A DNA stretch of 6,655 bases, from NCBI GenBank assembly GCA_902795095.1, contig CADBKB010000082.1, forward strand, positions 1-6,655, in the 5' to 3' direction. Under the pieces are notes generated by a model, which did no database searches, was not told the DNA's origin, and saw only the letters and a list, made by a program, of their open reading frames with translations. Within the stretch, counting starts at the first letter, position 1. The number at the start of each line of letters is the position of its first letter. The position numbers and the translations under genes are program-made. Positions 1-5,598 of the stretch are shown here, in pieces. This stretch comes from Oscillospiraceae bacterium (GTDB lineage: Bacteria; Bacillota_A; Clostridia; Oscillospirales; Oscillospiraceae).

Positions 1-222
1 ACCCGTAGGCTCGCTGTCCCACATGCGCCTGCTTCCACCGGGCCTCCGTCATCCCCCGCACCCGTAGGGGCGGATGCCCACATCCGCCCGCTTACACAAG
101 GCTTTCGTCATCCCCCGCACCCATAGGCTCGCTGTCCCACATGCGCCCGCTTCCACCGGGCCTCCGTCATCCCCCGCACCCGTAGGGGCGGATGCCCACA
201 TCCGCCCCTACGGGTGCGGGGG
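1..222. repeat. Alternating 59-bp tandem repeat array (A-B-A-B)
   Basis: Four head-to-tail units begin at 1, 60, 119 and 178 with an exact 59-bp period. Each starts ACCC(G/A)TAGG, and the first three end GTCATCCCCCGC. Units 1 and 3 (type A, with GGCTCGCTGTCCCACATGCG) differ at only 2 of 59 positions. Units 2 and 4 (type B, with GGGGCGGATGCCCACATCCG) share their first halves. The true higher-order period is therefore 118 bp. The last unit is cut short and closes into a perfect palindrome. The array may continue left of the window. No gene is supported in 1-246: the open frames crossing it have repeat-derived composition and oppose a well-supported minus-strand operon. From memory, GGGGCGGAT/ATCCGCCCC palindromes are dispersed in gut Clostridia genomes; I cannot verify this here. 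Confidence 0.9.
171..222. repeat. Perfect 24-bp palindrome with 4-nt loop
   Basis: The left arm 171-194 (begins CCCCCGCACCCGTAGG) is the exact reverse complement of the right arm 199-222. The loop is CCCA (195-198). The arms lie in the last unit of the 59-bp array. There is no T-tract on either side, so it is not a typical intrinsic terminator. It resembles a REP/BIME-like dispersed palindrome or the end of a small non-autonomous element. In RNA or single-stranded DNA it would form a very stable GC-rich hairpin. Confidence 0.9.
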
Positions 223-245
223 TTATCGGTGCGGGCGCAAGGCCC

Positions 246-276
246 AAAAAGGCCTTCCCGTGGGGGAAGGCCTTTT
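246..276 (-). terminator. Intrinsic terminator of the HPr-GNAT operon
   Basis: A perfect 13-bp stem (247-259 with 264-276) has a 4-nt loop. Read on the minus strand it ends in TTTTT (250-246), partly inside the stem. It starts 3 nt past the stop codon of the last minus-strand gene (279-281), which supports that gene being real and the end of the transcript. Confidence 0.85.
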
Positions 277-278
277 GG

Positions 279-389
279 TTATTCCTTTTTCTCCTCCATG
301 GCCTCGCCGATGCGCTTCATGCCTCGCAGGCACAGGGAGCACACGGCCCCCAGCAGGGCCAGGGCCAGGGCGGCCTGGGCTTTTTTCAT
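279..389 (-). CDS. Small membrane protein, 36 aa, unknown function
   Basis: I do not recognise this peptide. It begins MKKAQAALALALLGAV and ends MEEKKE. A short basic start is followed by one hydrophobic stretch (about residues 4-21, with Cys17 and Cys20) and then a charged tail (R22, K25, R26, then E/K-rich), as in single-pass small membrane proteins. It could instead be a short signal-like peptide; there is no lipobox. Its start overlaps the stop of the upstream gene as ATGA, and an AGGAGGT site (402-396) sits 6 nt before the ATG, so translation looks deliberate and coupled. The operon terminator begins 3 nt after its stop. Membrane location is inferred from hydrophobicity. A role as an accessory to the upstream two-helix membrane protein is a guess. 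Confidence 0.75.
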   Translation of the reverse strand: MKKAQAALALALLGAVCSLCLRGMKRIGEAMEEKKE

Positions 390-976
390 GGCTGAACCTC
401 CTGTTCTCCGGCGGCGTTCTTCGCCGCGCGCCACATGGAATGATACCTCTTATAATCATATTTTTTCACTTCGTCCGGCAGCACGATCAAGAACGGCAGA
501 TCCCGAAATTCTTCCGCCGTCATCTTCCCGCGCGCCAGCCGGAACATCAGCTTGTCCAACAGATACCTGTCTGCAATTGCACCCAGAGGCGGTTGACCCT
601 CGTAGGTCGCCAGCGGTTTTCCGCGAACGGTCGTATCATAGCGAAAAATCAGCATCGCGCCGGTGGTCTTGTAAGCGTTAACCGCCCTGCAGGCCCGGGC
701 GTTCGCCCAGGGGACAAAGATCAGCTCCCCCTTCTTCTTGGAAAAGATACGGATCCCGTCCTCCTCGATCATGGCATATGCGCCGGAGCGAAACGCCAGA
801 TAGCACAAAAGCCCGGCGAAACCGAGCAGCGGCACACAATCAATTGCGGCTGCAAGCCAAAAATCGCCGGAATCGGGAAGGGGATCCCGGAACAGCAGGA
901 CCAAACTCAGCGCGACATACAAAACGAGGAGCACTGCGATAAATAAATACCTTGGTTTTTGCGGCTGATACTTCAT
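386..976 (-). CDS. Two-helix membrane protein with a possible PH-like domain
   Basis: A 196-residue protein with no name I can assign. Two hydrophobic helices (about residues 10-29 and 42-62) are separated by a short acidic loop and followed by a soluble region. Residues about 68-118 (AYAMIEEDGIRIFSKKKGEL, then IFVPW and MLIFRY) alternate short strands in the way seen in YcxB/DUF304-type bacterial PH domains that follow two membrane helices. The rest (119-196) is charged and probably cytosolic. That assignment is an inference from the pattern, not a clear motif match. The start overlaps the stop of the acetyltransferase gene (ATGA), with GGAGG about 7 nt upstream, and its own stop overlaps the next start, so it lies in a translationally coupled chain. 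Function unknown; a membrane-anchored accessory role is possible. Confidence 0.8.
   Translation of the reverse strand: MKYQPQKPRYLFIAVLLVLYVALSLVLLFRDPLPDSGDFWLAAAIDCVPLLGFAGLLCYLAFRSGAYAMIEEDGIRIFSKKKGELIFVPWANARACRAVNAYKTTGAMLIFRYDTTVRGKPLATYEGQPPLGAIADRYLLDKLMFRLARGKMTAEEFRDLPFLIVLPDEVKKYDYKRYHSMWRAAKNAAGEQEVQP
396..402 (-). promoter_or_regulatory. Ribosome binding site AGGAGGT for the 36-aa gene
   Basis: Consensus Shine-Dalgarno on the minus strand, 6 nt before the ATG at 389-387, inside the 3' end of the upstream gene. It is the main support for a gene this short. Confidence 0.8.
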
Positions 977-1506
977 TCCTCTGCCTCCAGATGCTTTTCC
1001 AGCAGCACCAGGTCGATGCCGGGAATGCCGTTGAAGGTGGTGGGGACGACGGCGATCTCCCGGTAGCCGAGGCCCTTGTAGAAGGCGCGGGCGATGGAAT
1101 TGCGGGCGTTGGTGTCGATGCGCAGCGCCGGGCAGCCCATGGCGCGGGCGTGATCCTCATAGAATGCCACGAACGCCCTGCCCAGGCCCCGGCCCTTGGC
1201 CGCCGGATGGATGACCAGGGTGTGCAGCACGCACACCCGCTCGTCCGGGGCGCTGTAGCGCCATGGCGCGCCCGCGTAGACGTCCACCTGGATCTGATTG
1301 ATGACGGTGGAGCCGCGGACTTGCCCGTCCTCGCACAGGACGAACAGGTCGTCCCGGTCCAGGGCGGCCTGGGCGGTGGCCCGGGTGGGGTAGACGCCCC
1401 GGACCCAGCCGACGGTGGTCATTCCCGCCTCCTCGGCGGCGTGCTGGGCGTCGTAGACGGCCTCGACGGCGTCCAGATCGGCCGTTGTCGCTTTGCGGAT
1501 CTCCAT
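973..1506 (-). CDS. GNAT family N-acetyltransferase
   Basis: A 177-residue protein spanning a complete GNAT fold; it should transfer acetyl from acetyl-CoA to an amine in the cytosol, substrate unknown. The start MEIRKATTADLDAV is the usual first strand and helix. Motif A is at about 93-112 (VLHTLVIHPAAKGRGLGRAF), with the acetyl-CoA pyrophosphate loop KGRGLG. Motif B is at about 128-148 (LRIDTNARNSIARAFYKGLG), with the typical N-x-x-A-x-x-x-Y-x-x-x-G-Y pattern. It starts 3 nt after the HPr-like stop and has no clear Shine-Dalgarno before its ATG (the preceding bases are CTGAGCC), so translation probably depends on ribosomes finishing the HPr-like gene. Its stop overlaps the next start as ATGA. 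The small-molecule, peptide or protein target cannot be told from sequence. Confidence 0.93.
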   Translation of the reverse strand: MEIRKATTADLDAVEAVYDAQHAAEEAGMTTVGWVRGVYPTRATAQAALDRDDLFVLCEDGQVRGSTVINQIQVDVYAGAPWRYSAPDERVCVLHTLVIHPAAKGRGLGRAFVAFYEDHARAMGCPALRIDTNARNSIARAFYKGLGYREIAVVPTTFNGIPGIDLVLLEKHLEAEE

Positions 1507-1509
1507 GGC

Positions 1510-1767
1510 TCAGAACTGGGTGAACAGCACGGCCTTCAGGCCCGCCATGGCGGCGTCCTCGTCGGGGCCCTCGATCTCGGTCCTGATCACGTCGCCCAGC
1601 TTGGCACCCAGGGTCATGACGGCCATGATCCGCTTGCCGTCCACGGTGCGCTCGCCCACGGTGAAGCGGACGTCGGACTGATATTTCTGGGCCTCGCGGA
1701 CCAGCAGCCCCGCGTGCCGGGCGTGCATGCCCACCGGCACCGTGATGGTATACATGAATGTGCGCAT
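1510..1767 (-). CDS. HPr-like phosphocarrier protein, Ser46 replaced by Arg
   Basis: An 85-residue protein, the normal HPr length. HPr carries phosphate from PEP/Enzyme I on His15 to PTS sugar transporters; in Firmicutes, HprK also phosphorylates Ser46 for catabolite repression. Here PVGMHARHAG puts His at exactly position 15 with Ala16 and Arg17, but the usual Pro18 is His. The regulatory segment reads GKRIMAVMTLG, with Arg at position 46 in place of Ser. The protein could therefore take phosphate on His15 but not the HprK mark. Known Crh proteins show the reverse (His15 lost, Ser46 kept). The start at 1767 was chosen because GGGAGGG lies 6 nt upstream and the fold begins there; an in-frame ATG 39 nt further up would add a non-HPr leader. 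It is the first gene of the minus-strand operon. It could be a second, specialised HPr rather than the general ptsH. Confidence 0.9.
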   Translation of the reverse strand: MRTFMYTITVPVGMHARHAGLLVREAQKYQSDVRFTVGERTVDGKRIMAVMTLGAKLGDVIRTEIEGPDEDAAMAGLKAVLFTQF

Positions 1768-1773
1768 TGCAGT

Positions 1774-1780
1774 CCCTCCC
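1774..1780 (-). promoter_or_regulatory. Ribosome binding site GGGAGGG deciding the HPr-like start
   Basis: Purine-rich site on the minus strand, 6 nt before ATG 1767-1765. It lies inside the longer possible frame that starts at 1806, which argues against that upstream start. Confidence 0.75.
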
Positions 1781-1796
1781 GAATCCTGTTTTTCCC

Positions 1797-1825
1797 ACTG
1801 TACCATAGATCCGTCCCGGACGCAA
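1797..1825 (-). promoter_or_regulatory. Candidate promoter for the HPr-like operon
   Basis: On the minus strand, TTGCGT (1825-1820) is followed after 17 nt by TACAGT (1802-1797), about 30 nt before the start codon. Matches to TTGACA/TATAAT are only 3/6 and 4/6. A second possible -10, TATGGT (1807-1802), overlaps it. A promoter is expected here because the region is divergent, but the exact boxes are uncertain. Confidence 0.35.
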
Positions 1826-1849
1826 GGGGAAAGAAACCGGATTCCCGGC

Positions 1850-1877
1850 TTGTGTTTTTCCGGCAGTATGGTATAAT
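1850..1877 (+). promoter_or_regulatory. Extended -10 promoter for the PPC-domain gene
   Basis: TATAAT at 1872-1877 is perfect and preceded by TG-N (1869-1871), the extended -10 form. TTGTGT at 1850-1855 is a plausible -35 with a 16-nt spacer. It is the only clear promoter before the four-gene plus-strand block, so it may serve all four genes. Confidence 0.8.
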
Positions 1878-1907
1878 CAAAGAAAAACGGGAAGAAAGGG
1901 GATTATT

Positions 1908-2327
1908 ATGGACTACAGAGCATTCGGCGATACCCTGGCAGTGCGGCTGGACCCGGGAGAGGAGATCTGCGCCTCGCTGCTGGCGCTGGCGGAGCGGGAG
2001 GATATCCGGCTGGCCGAAGTGGCGGGTCTGGGCGCGGTGAACGATTTCACCGTGGGCGTCTATGACACCGCGGCGCGGAAGTATGAGGCCAACCATTTTT
2101 CCGGCCCCTTCGAGATCGTCTCGCTGACGGGCACCCTGACCCGGCAGGACGGCAAGCCCTACCTGCACCTGCACATGAGCTGCGGCGACAGGGAAGGCCG
2201 CGTTTTCGGCGGGCATCTGAATCGGGCGGTCATCAGCGCCACCGCGGAGATCATTCTCCGGCGCATCCCCGGCGAGGTGGGCCGCCGGCACGACGAAGCC
2301 ATCGGTCTGAATCTGTTCGAATTCTGA
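1908..2327 (+). CDS. PPC/DUF296 domain protein
   Basis: A 139-residue protein made of a single PPC (plants and prokaryotes conserved, DUF296) domain. Family hallmarks in order: R13-L14-x-P-G-E-E near the start, the GLGAV turn (40-44), SLTGTL (72-77), the HLH motif (His87 and His89), GGHL with His103, then the AEIIL strand and R-x-D near the end (127-129). In solved family members the three histidines bind a metal and the protein forms trimers. In plants the domain accompanies AT-hooks and DNA binding, but stand-alone bacterial copies have no settled function. There is no AT-hook here, so a DNA-binding role is not supported by sequence. AAAGGGG (1895-1901) precedes the ATG by 6 nt. First gene after the extended -10 promoter. 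Confidence 0.92.
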   Translation: MDYRAFGDTLAVRLDPGEEICASLLALAEREDIRLAEVAGLGAVNDFTVGVYDTAARKYEANHFSGPFEIVSLTGTLTRQDGKPYLHLHMSCGDREGRVFGGHLNRAVISATAEIILRRIPGEVGRRHDEAIGLNLFEF

Positions 2328-2428
2328 CCCGGCAGTCTTCGGCCGCATCGAAAAACCCGGTGCTTGCCGGCCCGTTCCCGGCATAAGATCAAGGGGATAT
2401 CCGCCTGTGTGAAGAAAGGGAGGTTTCT

Positions 2429-3115
2429 ATGGAACAGATCCGAGGGATGATGCAGTATCTGGGCGCGTTCAATATGGTCAGCGCGTTGCTGCGGATCATA
2501 CTCGCGGTGATCGCCGGCGGCGTGATCGGCAATGAGCGCGGCCGCCACGGCATGGCGGCGGGCTTCCGCACGCATATCTACGTCTGCCTCGGCGGCGCGC
2601 TGACTTCCCTGTGCAGCGTGTTCGTTTCCACGGTTTCCGGCATGAACGGCGATGTTTTCCGCATCTCGGCCCAGGTGATCTCCGGTATCGGCTTCCTCGG
2701 CGCGGGCATCATCCTGGTCAGGAACAACAGCACCGTCGCGGGCCTGACCACGGCGGCGGGCATGTGGGTCACGGCCATGATCGGCGCGGCCTTCGGCTAC
2801 GGCTTCTACGGCGGCGGCGTCGTCGCCACCGTCATCTGCGTGGTCAACGCGGCCCTTCTGACCAGGATCGAGCACAATCGCCTGCAGGCCATCCGCTTCT
2901 ATGCGGAGGTCAACGACATGGAAAGGATCCAGGACATCCTGGATCAGATGGACCGCGCCCTCAACGGCGAGGCCTACATCGAGCCGGTGCCGGCCAAGAG
3001 CGGCATCGCCGGCAGCATCGGCTTTGAAATCACCGTCACAAACAAGAACAACCAGGAGCAGATCCGGCAGGCCCTCAACCAGATCGACGGGATCCGATTC
3101 GCGATCCGGGGCTGA
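2429..3115 (+). CDS. MgtC/SapB family membrane protein with ACT-like C-terminus
   Basis: A 228-residue integral membrane protein. N-terminal hydrophobic helices carry the MgtC signatures: GGVIGNERGRHGMAAGFRTH (30-49), with the conserved Glu-Arg and Arg-Thr-His, then GIGFLGAGII (86-95) and GLTTAAGMWVTAMIGAAFGY (105-124). About residues 153-228 form a soluble alpha/beta tail of the ACT-like kind (FEITV strand, paired helices) found in longer family members. Family members are linked to survival in low Mg2+ and to inhibiting the membrane ATP synthase in Salmonella and mycobacteria. In a gut Clostridium the role is probably ion or membrane-potential homeostasis; this is inference. GGGAGG lies about 6 nt before the ATG. 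The 101-nt gap after the PPC gene has no terminator and no M-box-sized leader. Whether it has its own promoter is unclear. Confidence 0.92.
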   Translation: MEQIRGMMQYLGAFNMVSALLRIILAVIAGGVIGNERGRHGMAAGFRTHIYVCLGGALTSLCSVFVSTVSGMNGDVFRISAQVISGIGFLGAGIILVRNNSTVAGLTTAAGMWVTAMIGAAFGYGFYGGGVVATVICVVNAALLTRIEHNRLQAIRFYAEVNDMERIQDILDQMDRALNGEAYIEPVPAKSGIAGSIGFEITVTNKNNQEQIRQALNQIDGIRFAIRG

Positions 3116-3154
3116 TCGGATGATCTGCGAGAAGCATCAGACAGGAGGAATACC

Positions 3155-3670
3155 ATGGAAACCTTGACCGTTCTGAAAACCCGGCGCAGCTGCCGCGCCT
3201 ATCAATCCCGGCTGATCGAGCCGGAGAAGCTGGAAGCCATCATCGAAGCGGGGACCTATGCCGCCACCGGCATGGGCCGGCAGTCTCCCATCATCATTGC
3301 GGTGACCGATCCCGCCATGCGCGACAGGCTGTCGAAAATGAACGCCGCCATCATGGGCGTGGATTTCGATCCCTTTTACGGCGCGCCGGAGCTGCTGATC
3401 GTCCTTGCCGACCGGTCCATGCCCACCTATCTGTATGACGGCAGCCTGGTGCTGGGCAACATGATGAACGCCGCGGCGGATCTCGGCGTGTCAAGCTGCT
3501 GGATCCATCGGGCGAAGGAAGAGTTCGAGAGCGAGGAGGGCAAGGAGATCCTCAGACAGCTCGGCATCGAGGGCGACTATGAGGGCGTCGGCCATCTGAT
3601 CCTCGGCTATGCCGCAAAGCCCGAAGCGGCGCCCGCGCCGAGAAAGGCGAACTACGTTTACAGGATCTGA
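3155..3670 (+). CDS. Nitroreductase family FMN-dependent oxidoreductase
   Basis: A 171-residue protein, short for the family (usually 165-220). It should bind FMN and reduce nitro compounds, quinones or an unknown substrate with NAD(P)H in the cytosol. KTRRSCRAY (8-16) is the FMN-phosphate motif, usually RRSxRxF/Y. Residues 94-118 (starting YDGSLVLGNMMNAAADLG) form the central dimer helix and the strand after it. The tail GYAAKPEAAPAPRKANYVYR (151-170) matches the usual end of the domain. Cys13 sits inside the FMN motif, where Val or Ile is commoner. A strong AGGAGG lies 6 nt before the ATG; the gap to the upstream MgtC gene is 39 nt with no terminator, so it is probably co-transcribed. The natural substrate cannot be read from the sequence. 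Confidence 0.92.
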   Translation: METLTVLKTRRSCRAYQSRLIEPEKLEAIIEAGTYAATGMGRQSPIIIAVTDPAMRDRLSKMNAAIMGVDFDPFYGAPELLIVLADRSMPTYLYDGSLVLGNMMNAAADLGVSSCWIHRAKEEFESEEGKEILRQLGIEGDYEGVGHLILGYAAKPEAAPAPRKANYVYRI

Positions 3671-3720
3671 CCCGTCCGGAAAGGAAGCGCCGATTCCCCG
3701 CGTTTCGTTCCCATGCTTCG

Positions 3721-3728
3721 AAAGGAGG
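3721..3728 (+). promoter_or_regulatory. Ribosome binding site AAAGGAGG deciding the dcyD start
   Basis: Consensus site 5 nt before ATG 3734. The in-frame ATG at 3713 would place this site inside the coding sequence and add seven residues not typical of the family. Confidence 0.8.
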
Positions 3729-3733
3729 CAGCC

Positions 3734-4678
3734 ATGAAATCTCTCGATACCTTTCCCCGGCTCTCCCTGGGCCTGTTCCCCACGCCGATCCACCGGCTGG
3801 AGAACATCAGCGCCCTGCTGGGCGCCGACGTCTATATCAAGCGCGACGACCTCACGGGCCTCGGCCTGGGCGGCAACAAGACCCGGAAGCTGGAATTCCT
3901 TCTGGCGGACGCGAAGCGGCAGGGCGCCCAGCTGGTGTTCACCACCGGCGGGGCACAGTCCAACCATGCCATGCTCACCGCCGCGGCGGCGGGCAGGCTG
4001 GGCATGCGCTGCATCCTCATCCTCAAGAAGCGGGGCGTCACCGAATGCCTGGGCAACCAGCTTTTGGAGAAGCTCATGGGCACCGACGTGCGCTTTGTGG
4101 ACACCGACGACTATGCCGACATCTATGAAGAGATGGACCGAGTGGGCAAGGCGTCCGGCCTGCCCTATTACAAGATCCCCTGCGGCGGCTCCAACGCCCT
4201 GGGCGCCCTGGGCTATGTGGACTGCGCCCGGGAGATCGCCGGGCAGGGCATGCGATTCGACCATCTGATCTGCGCCGAGGGCTCCGGCGGCACCATGGCG
4301 GGTCTGGCCCTGGGGGCCAAGCTCTTCCTGCCGGGCACGAGGGTCCACGGCATGATGGTGGACACGGATCCCTTCGACGAGATCACCCCGCGGCTCATGC
4401 GGGAGGCGGCGGCGCTCCTGGAGGCGGACGTGGAGATCACGGAGGACGACTTCCATCTGCGCGACATGTGCGGCCCCGGCTACGCCGTCGCCTCCGAGGC
4501 CGGCAACGCCGCGGTGCGGCTGATGGCGGAGCGCGAGGGCATCTTCCTGGACCCGGTCTACACCGGCAAGGCCTTCGCAGGTCTGGTCGAGATGGCCCGG
4601 GAGGGGGCGTTCTCCCCGGAGGACAGGGTTTTGTTCCTCCATTCCGGCGGCGCCGGCGGGCTGTTTGCCATTGAATAA
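3734..4678 (+). CDS. dcyD: D-cysteine desulfhydrase-like PLP enzyme
   Basis: A 314-residue fold-type II PLP enzyme that probably splits D-cysteine into pyruvate, ammonia and hydrogen sulfide. GGNKTRKLEF (47-55 region) contains the PLP-binding lysine, Lys49. GGAQSNHA (72-79) gives the Ser76-Asn77 substrate loop, and GSGGTMAG (183-190) is the phosphate-binding loop. True ACC deaminases have VYEG near the C-terminus; here it is DPVYTGKA (273-280), with Thr277 where the deaminase has its catalytic Glu. The ending LFLHSGGAGGLFA is also like DcyD. I therefore prefer D-cysteine desulfhydrase, although automated annotation may say ACC deaminase; a related D-amino acid or cyano-alanine substrate is possible. 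It follows the nitroreductase by 63 nt with no terminator and ends just before a strong terminator, so it closes the plus-strand block. Confidence 0.9.
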   Translation: MKSLDTFPRLSLGLFPTPIHRLENISALLGADVYIKRDDLTGLGLGGNKTRKLEFLLADAKRQGAQLVFTTGGAQSNHAMLTAAAAGRLGMRCILILKKRGVTECLGNQLLEKLMGTDVRFVDTDDYADIYEEMDRVGKASGLPYYKIPCGGSNALGALGYVDCAREIAGQGMRFDHLICAEGSGGTMAGLALGAKLFLPGTRVHGMMVDTDPFDEITPRLMREAAALLEADVEITEDDFHLRDMCGPGYAVASEAGNAAVRLMAEREGIFLDPVYTGKAFAGLVEMAREGAFSPEDRVLFLHSGGAGGLFAIE

Positions 4679-4683
4679 CGGAA

Positions 4684-4729
4684 ATCGGGGCTGTGGTGAA
4701 CAACAGCCCCGATCGTTTTGCAATTTTTT
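4684..4729 (+). terminator. Intrinsic terminator after dcyD
   Basis: A perfect 11-bp stem (4684-4694 with 4703-4713) has an 8-nt loop, followed by TTTT (4716-4719) and T6 (4724-4729). It begins 6 nt after the dcyD stop codon and abuts the next promoter. Confidence 0.88.
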
Positions 4730-4730
4730 G

Positions 4731-4759
4731 TTGAGAAGTGACGTTTTGTCCGGTATAAT
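4731..4759 (+). promoter_or_regulatory. Near-consensus sigma-A promoter for the lipase-lipoprotein pair
   Basis: TTGAGA (4731-4736), a 17-nt spacer and TATAAT (4754-4759) match the vegetative consensus at 10 of 12 positions. Transcription would start near 4766, just before the chosen start codon at 4791. Its position rules out the longer frame starting at 4665 as the expressed protein. Confidence 0.88.
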
Positions 4760-4790
4760 GAACATACATACCAGAAAAGAGGCGAACGGC

Positions 4791-5582
4791 ATGGCATATG
4801 AGCGGCTGCCCTTTGCGCAGTATTTCATCAACACCAGCGAGGATTTCAACGGTACCGGCCGCTCCACGGTCCGGGTGCGATATCACGCGATCAACTACAC
4901 CGCCGGCCGTCTGGATAAGCTCCTGGGCCTGGAGCGGGAGGTCAACTACGAGATCCACTACGAGCCCGACCGGGATGTGATCCAGATCAATTTCCAGCGC
5001 ACCATCGGCTTCTCCGACTGGCTGGTGAACTTTGAGTTTGCCGGCAAGTATTACGATTCCATCGAGTTTGAGGGCGAGCCCCTGCAGCTGCGGGTGCACC
5101 GGGGCTGGGGGCGGATGTACCGCACGGTCAAGAACGAGGTGCGCCGCCGGTGGCTGGAGCTGCACGAGGCGCATCCCACCGCCGAGACGGAGGTGGCGGG
5201 CTGGTCCCTGGGCTCCGGCCAGGCCATTCTGTGCTGCCAGGATCTGAACTATAATTACGGCGTGCGGCCCCATCTGTTCACCTTCGGGTCTGTCCGGCCC
5301 TTCCGCTCCACCCGGTCCAACCGGGAGCAGATGCACCGGTACCTGGACTCCCTGTGCGCCGAGTGCTGGAACTTCGCCAATATCAATGACATCGTCACCT
5401 ACATGCCGCCCTTCCGGGGCTTTGATATGATCCACCGGGTGAACGTGGGTCAGGCCGAGCGCCGCACCGTCCGGCGGCTCTTCAATCCCGCCCGTTACCA
5501 CACCATCTACGACAGCGGCGAGCTCTATGACGGTCTGCAGATGCAGGCCGATTGCACGGATGCGCCCCTGGCGCATATGTGA
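4791..5582 (+). CDS. Class-3 lipase-like alpha/beta hydrolase, cytosolic
   Basis: A 263-residue protein with a class-3 lipase pattern: INFQRTIGFSDWLVNFEF (66-83) resembles the family's fRGT-s--DWl segment, VHRGWGRMY (102-110) its hkGF--aY, and VAGWSLGSGQA (135-145) the nucleophile elbow with Ser139 (GWSLG in place of the usual GHSLG). FTFGSVRP (163-170) follows as in lipases. Asp200 in NINDIVTYMPP and His215 in MIHRVNVG fit the remaining triad positions. It should hydrolyse an ester, perhaps a lipid, but the substrate is unknown. There is no signal peptide or membrane helix, so it should stay in the cytosol, unusual for secreted-type lipases. The start at 4791 follows AGAGG with an 8-nt spacer and the promoter; the frame is open further up through the terminator, which is incidental. 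A lipoprotein gene follows after 16 nt. Confidence 0.85.
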   Translation: MAYERLPFAQYFINTSEDFNGTGRSTVRVRYHAINYTAGRLDKLLGLEREVNYEIHYEPDRDVIQINFQRTIGFSDWLVNFEFAGKYYDSIEFEGEPLQLRVHRGWGRMYRTVKNEVRRRWLELHEAHPTAETEVAGWSLGSGQAILCCQDLNYNYGVRPHLFTFGSVRPFRSTRSNREQMHRYLDSLCAECWNFANINDIVTYMPPFRGFDMIHRVNVGQAERRTVRRLFNPARYHTIYDSGELYDGLQMQADCTDAPLAHM

Positions 5583-5588
5583 CGAAGC

Positions 5589-5593
5589 GGAGG
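5589..5593 (+). promoter_or_regulatory. Ribosome binding site GGAGG deciding the lipoprotein start
   Basis: The site lies 5 nt before ATG 5599, in the 16-nt gap after the lipase stop. It fixes the start so that the protein begins with a proper signal peptide; the longer frame from 5527 would overlap the lipase gene. Confidence 0.75.
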
Positions 5594-5598
5594 CGCGC

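Noticed and set aside
1..222. CRISPR array
   Set aside because: The units are contiguous 59-bp repeats with no unique spacers between conserved short repeats, and no cas genes are present.
74..946. Plus-strand 290-aa open frame
   Set aside because: It starts in the repeat array, runs antisense to the terminator, the 36-aa gene and the two-helix membrane protein gene, and shows low-complexity Pro/Arg-rich composition with no family features.
952..2040. Plus-strand 362-aa open frame
   Set aside because: Antisense to the acetyltransferase and HPr-like genes, both clear families; the long frame is a by-product of high GC.
2364..2382. Terminator after the PPC-domain gene
   Set aside because: TGCCGG/CCGGCA gives only a 6-bp stem and no T-run follows.
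2361..2389. Separate promoter before the MgtC-family gene
   Set aside because: TTGCCG and TAAGAT are only 14 nt apart and each is a partial match, so it cannot be supported over read-through from the promoter at 1850.
4665..4790. Upstream start for the lipase-like protein
   Set aside because: The extra 42 residues would be encoded by the dcyD end, a terminator and the -35/-10 boxes; the promoter at 4731-4759 requires a later start.
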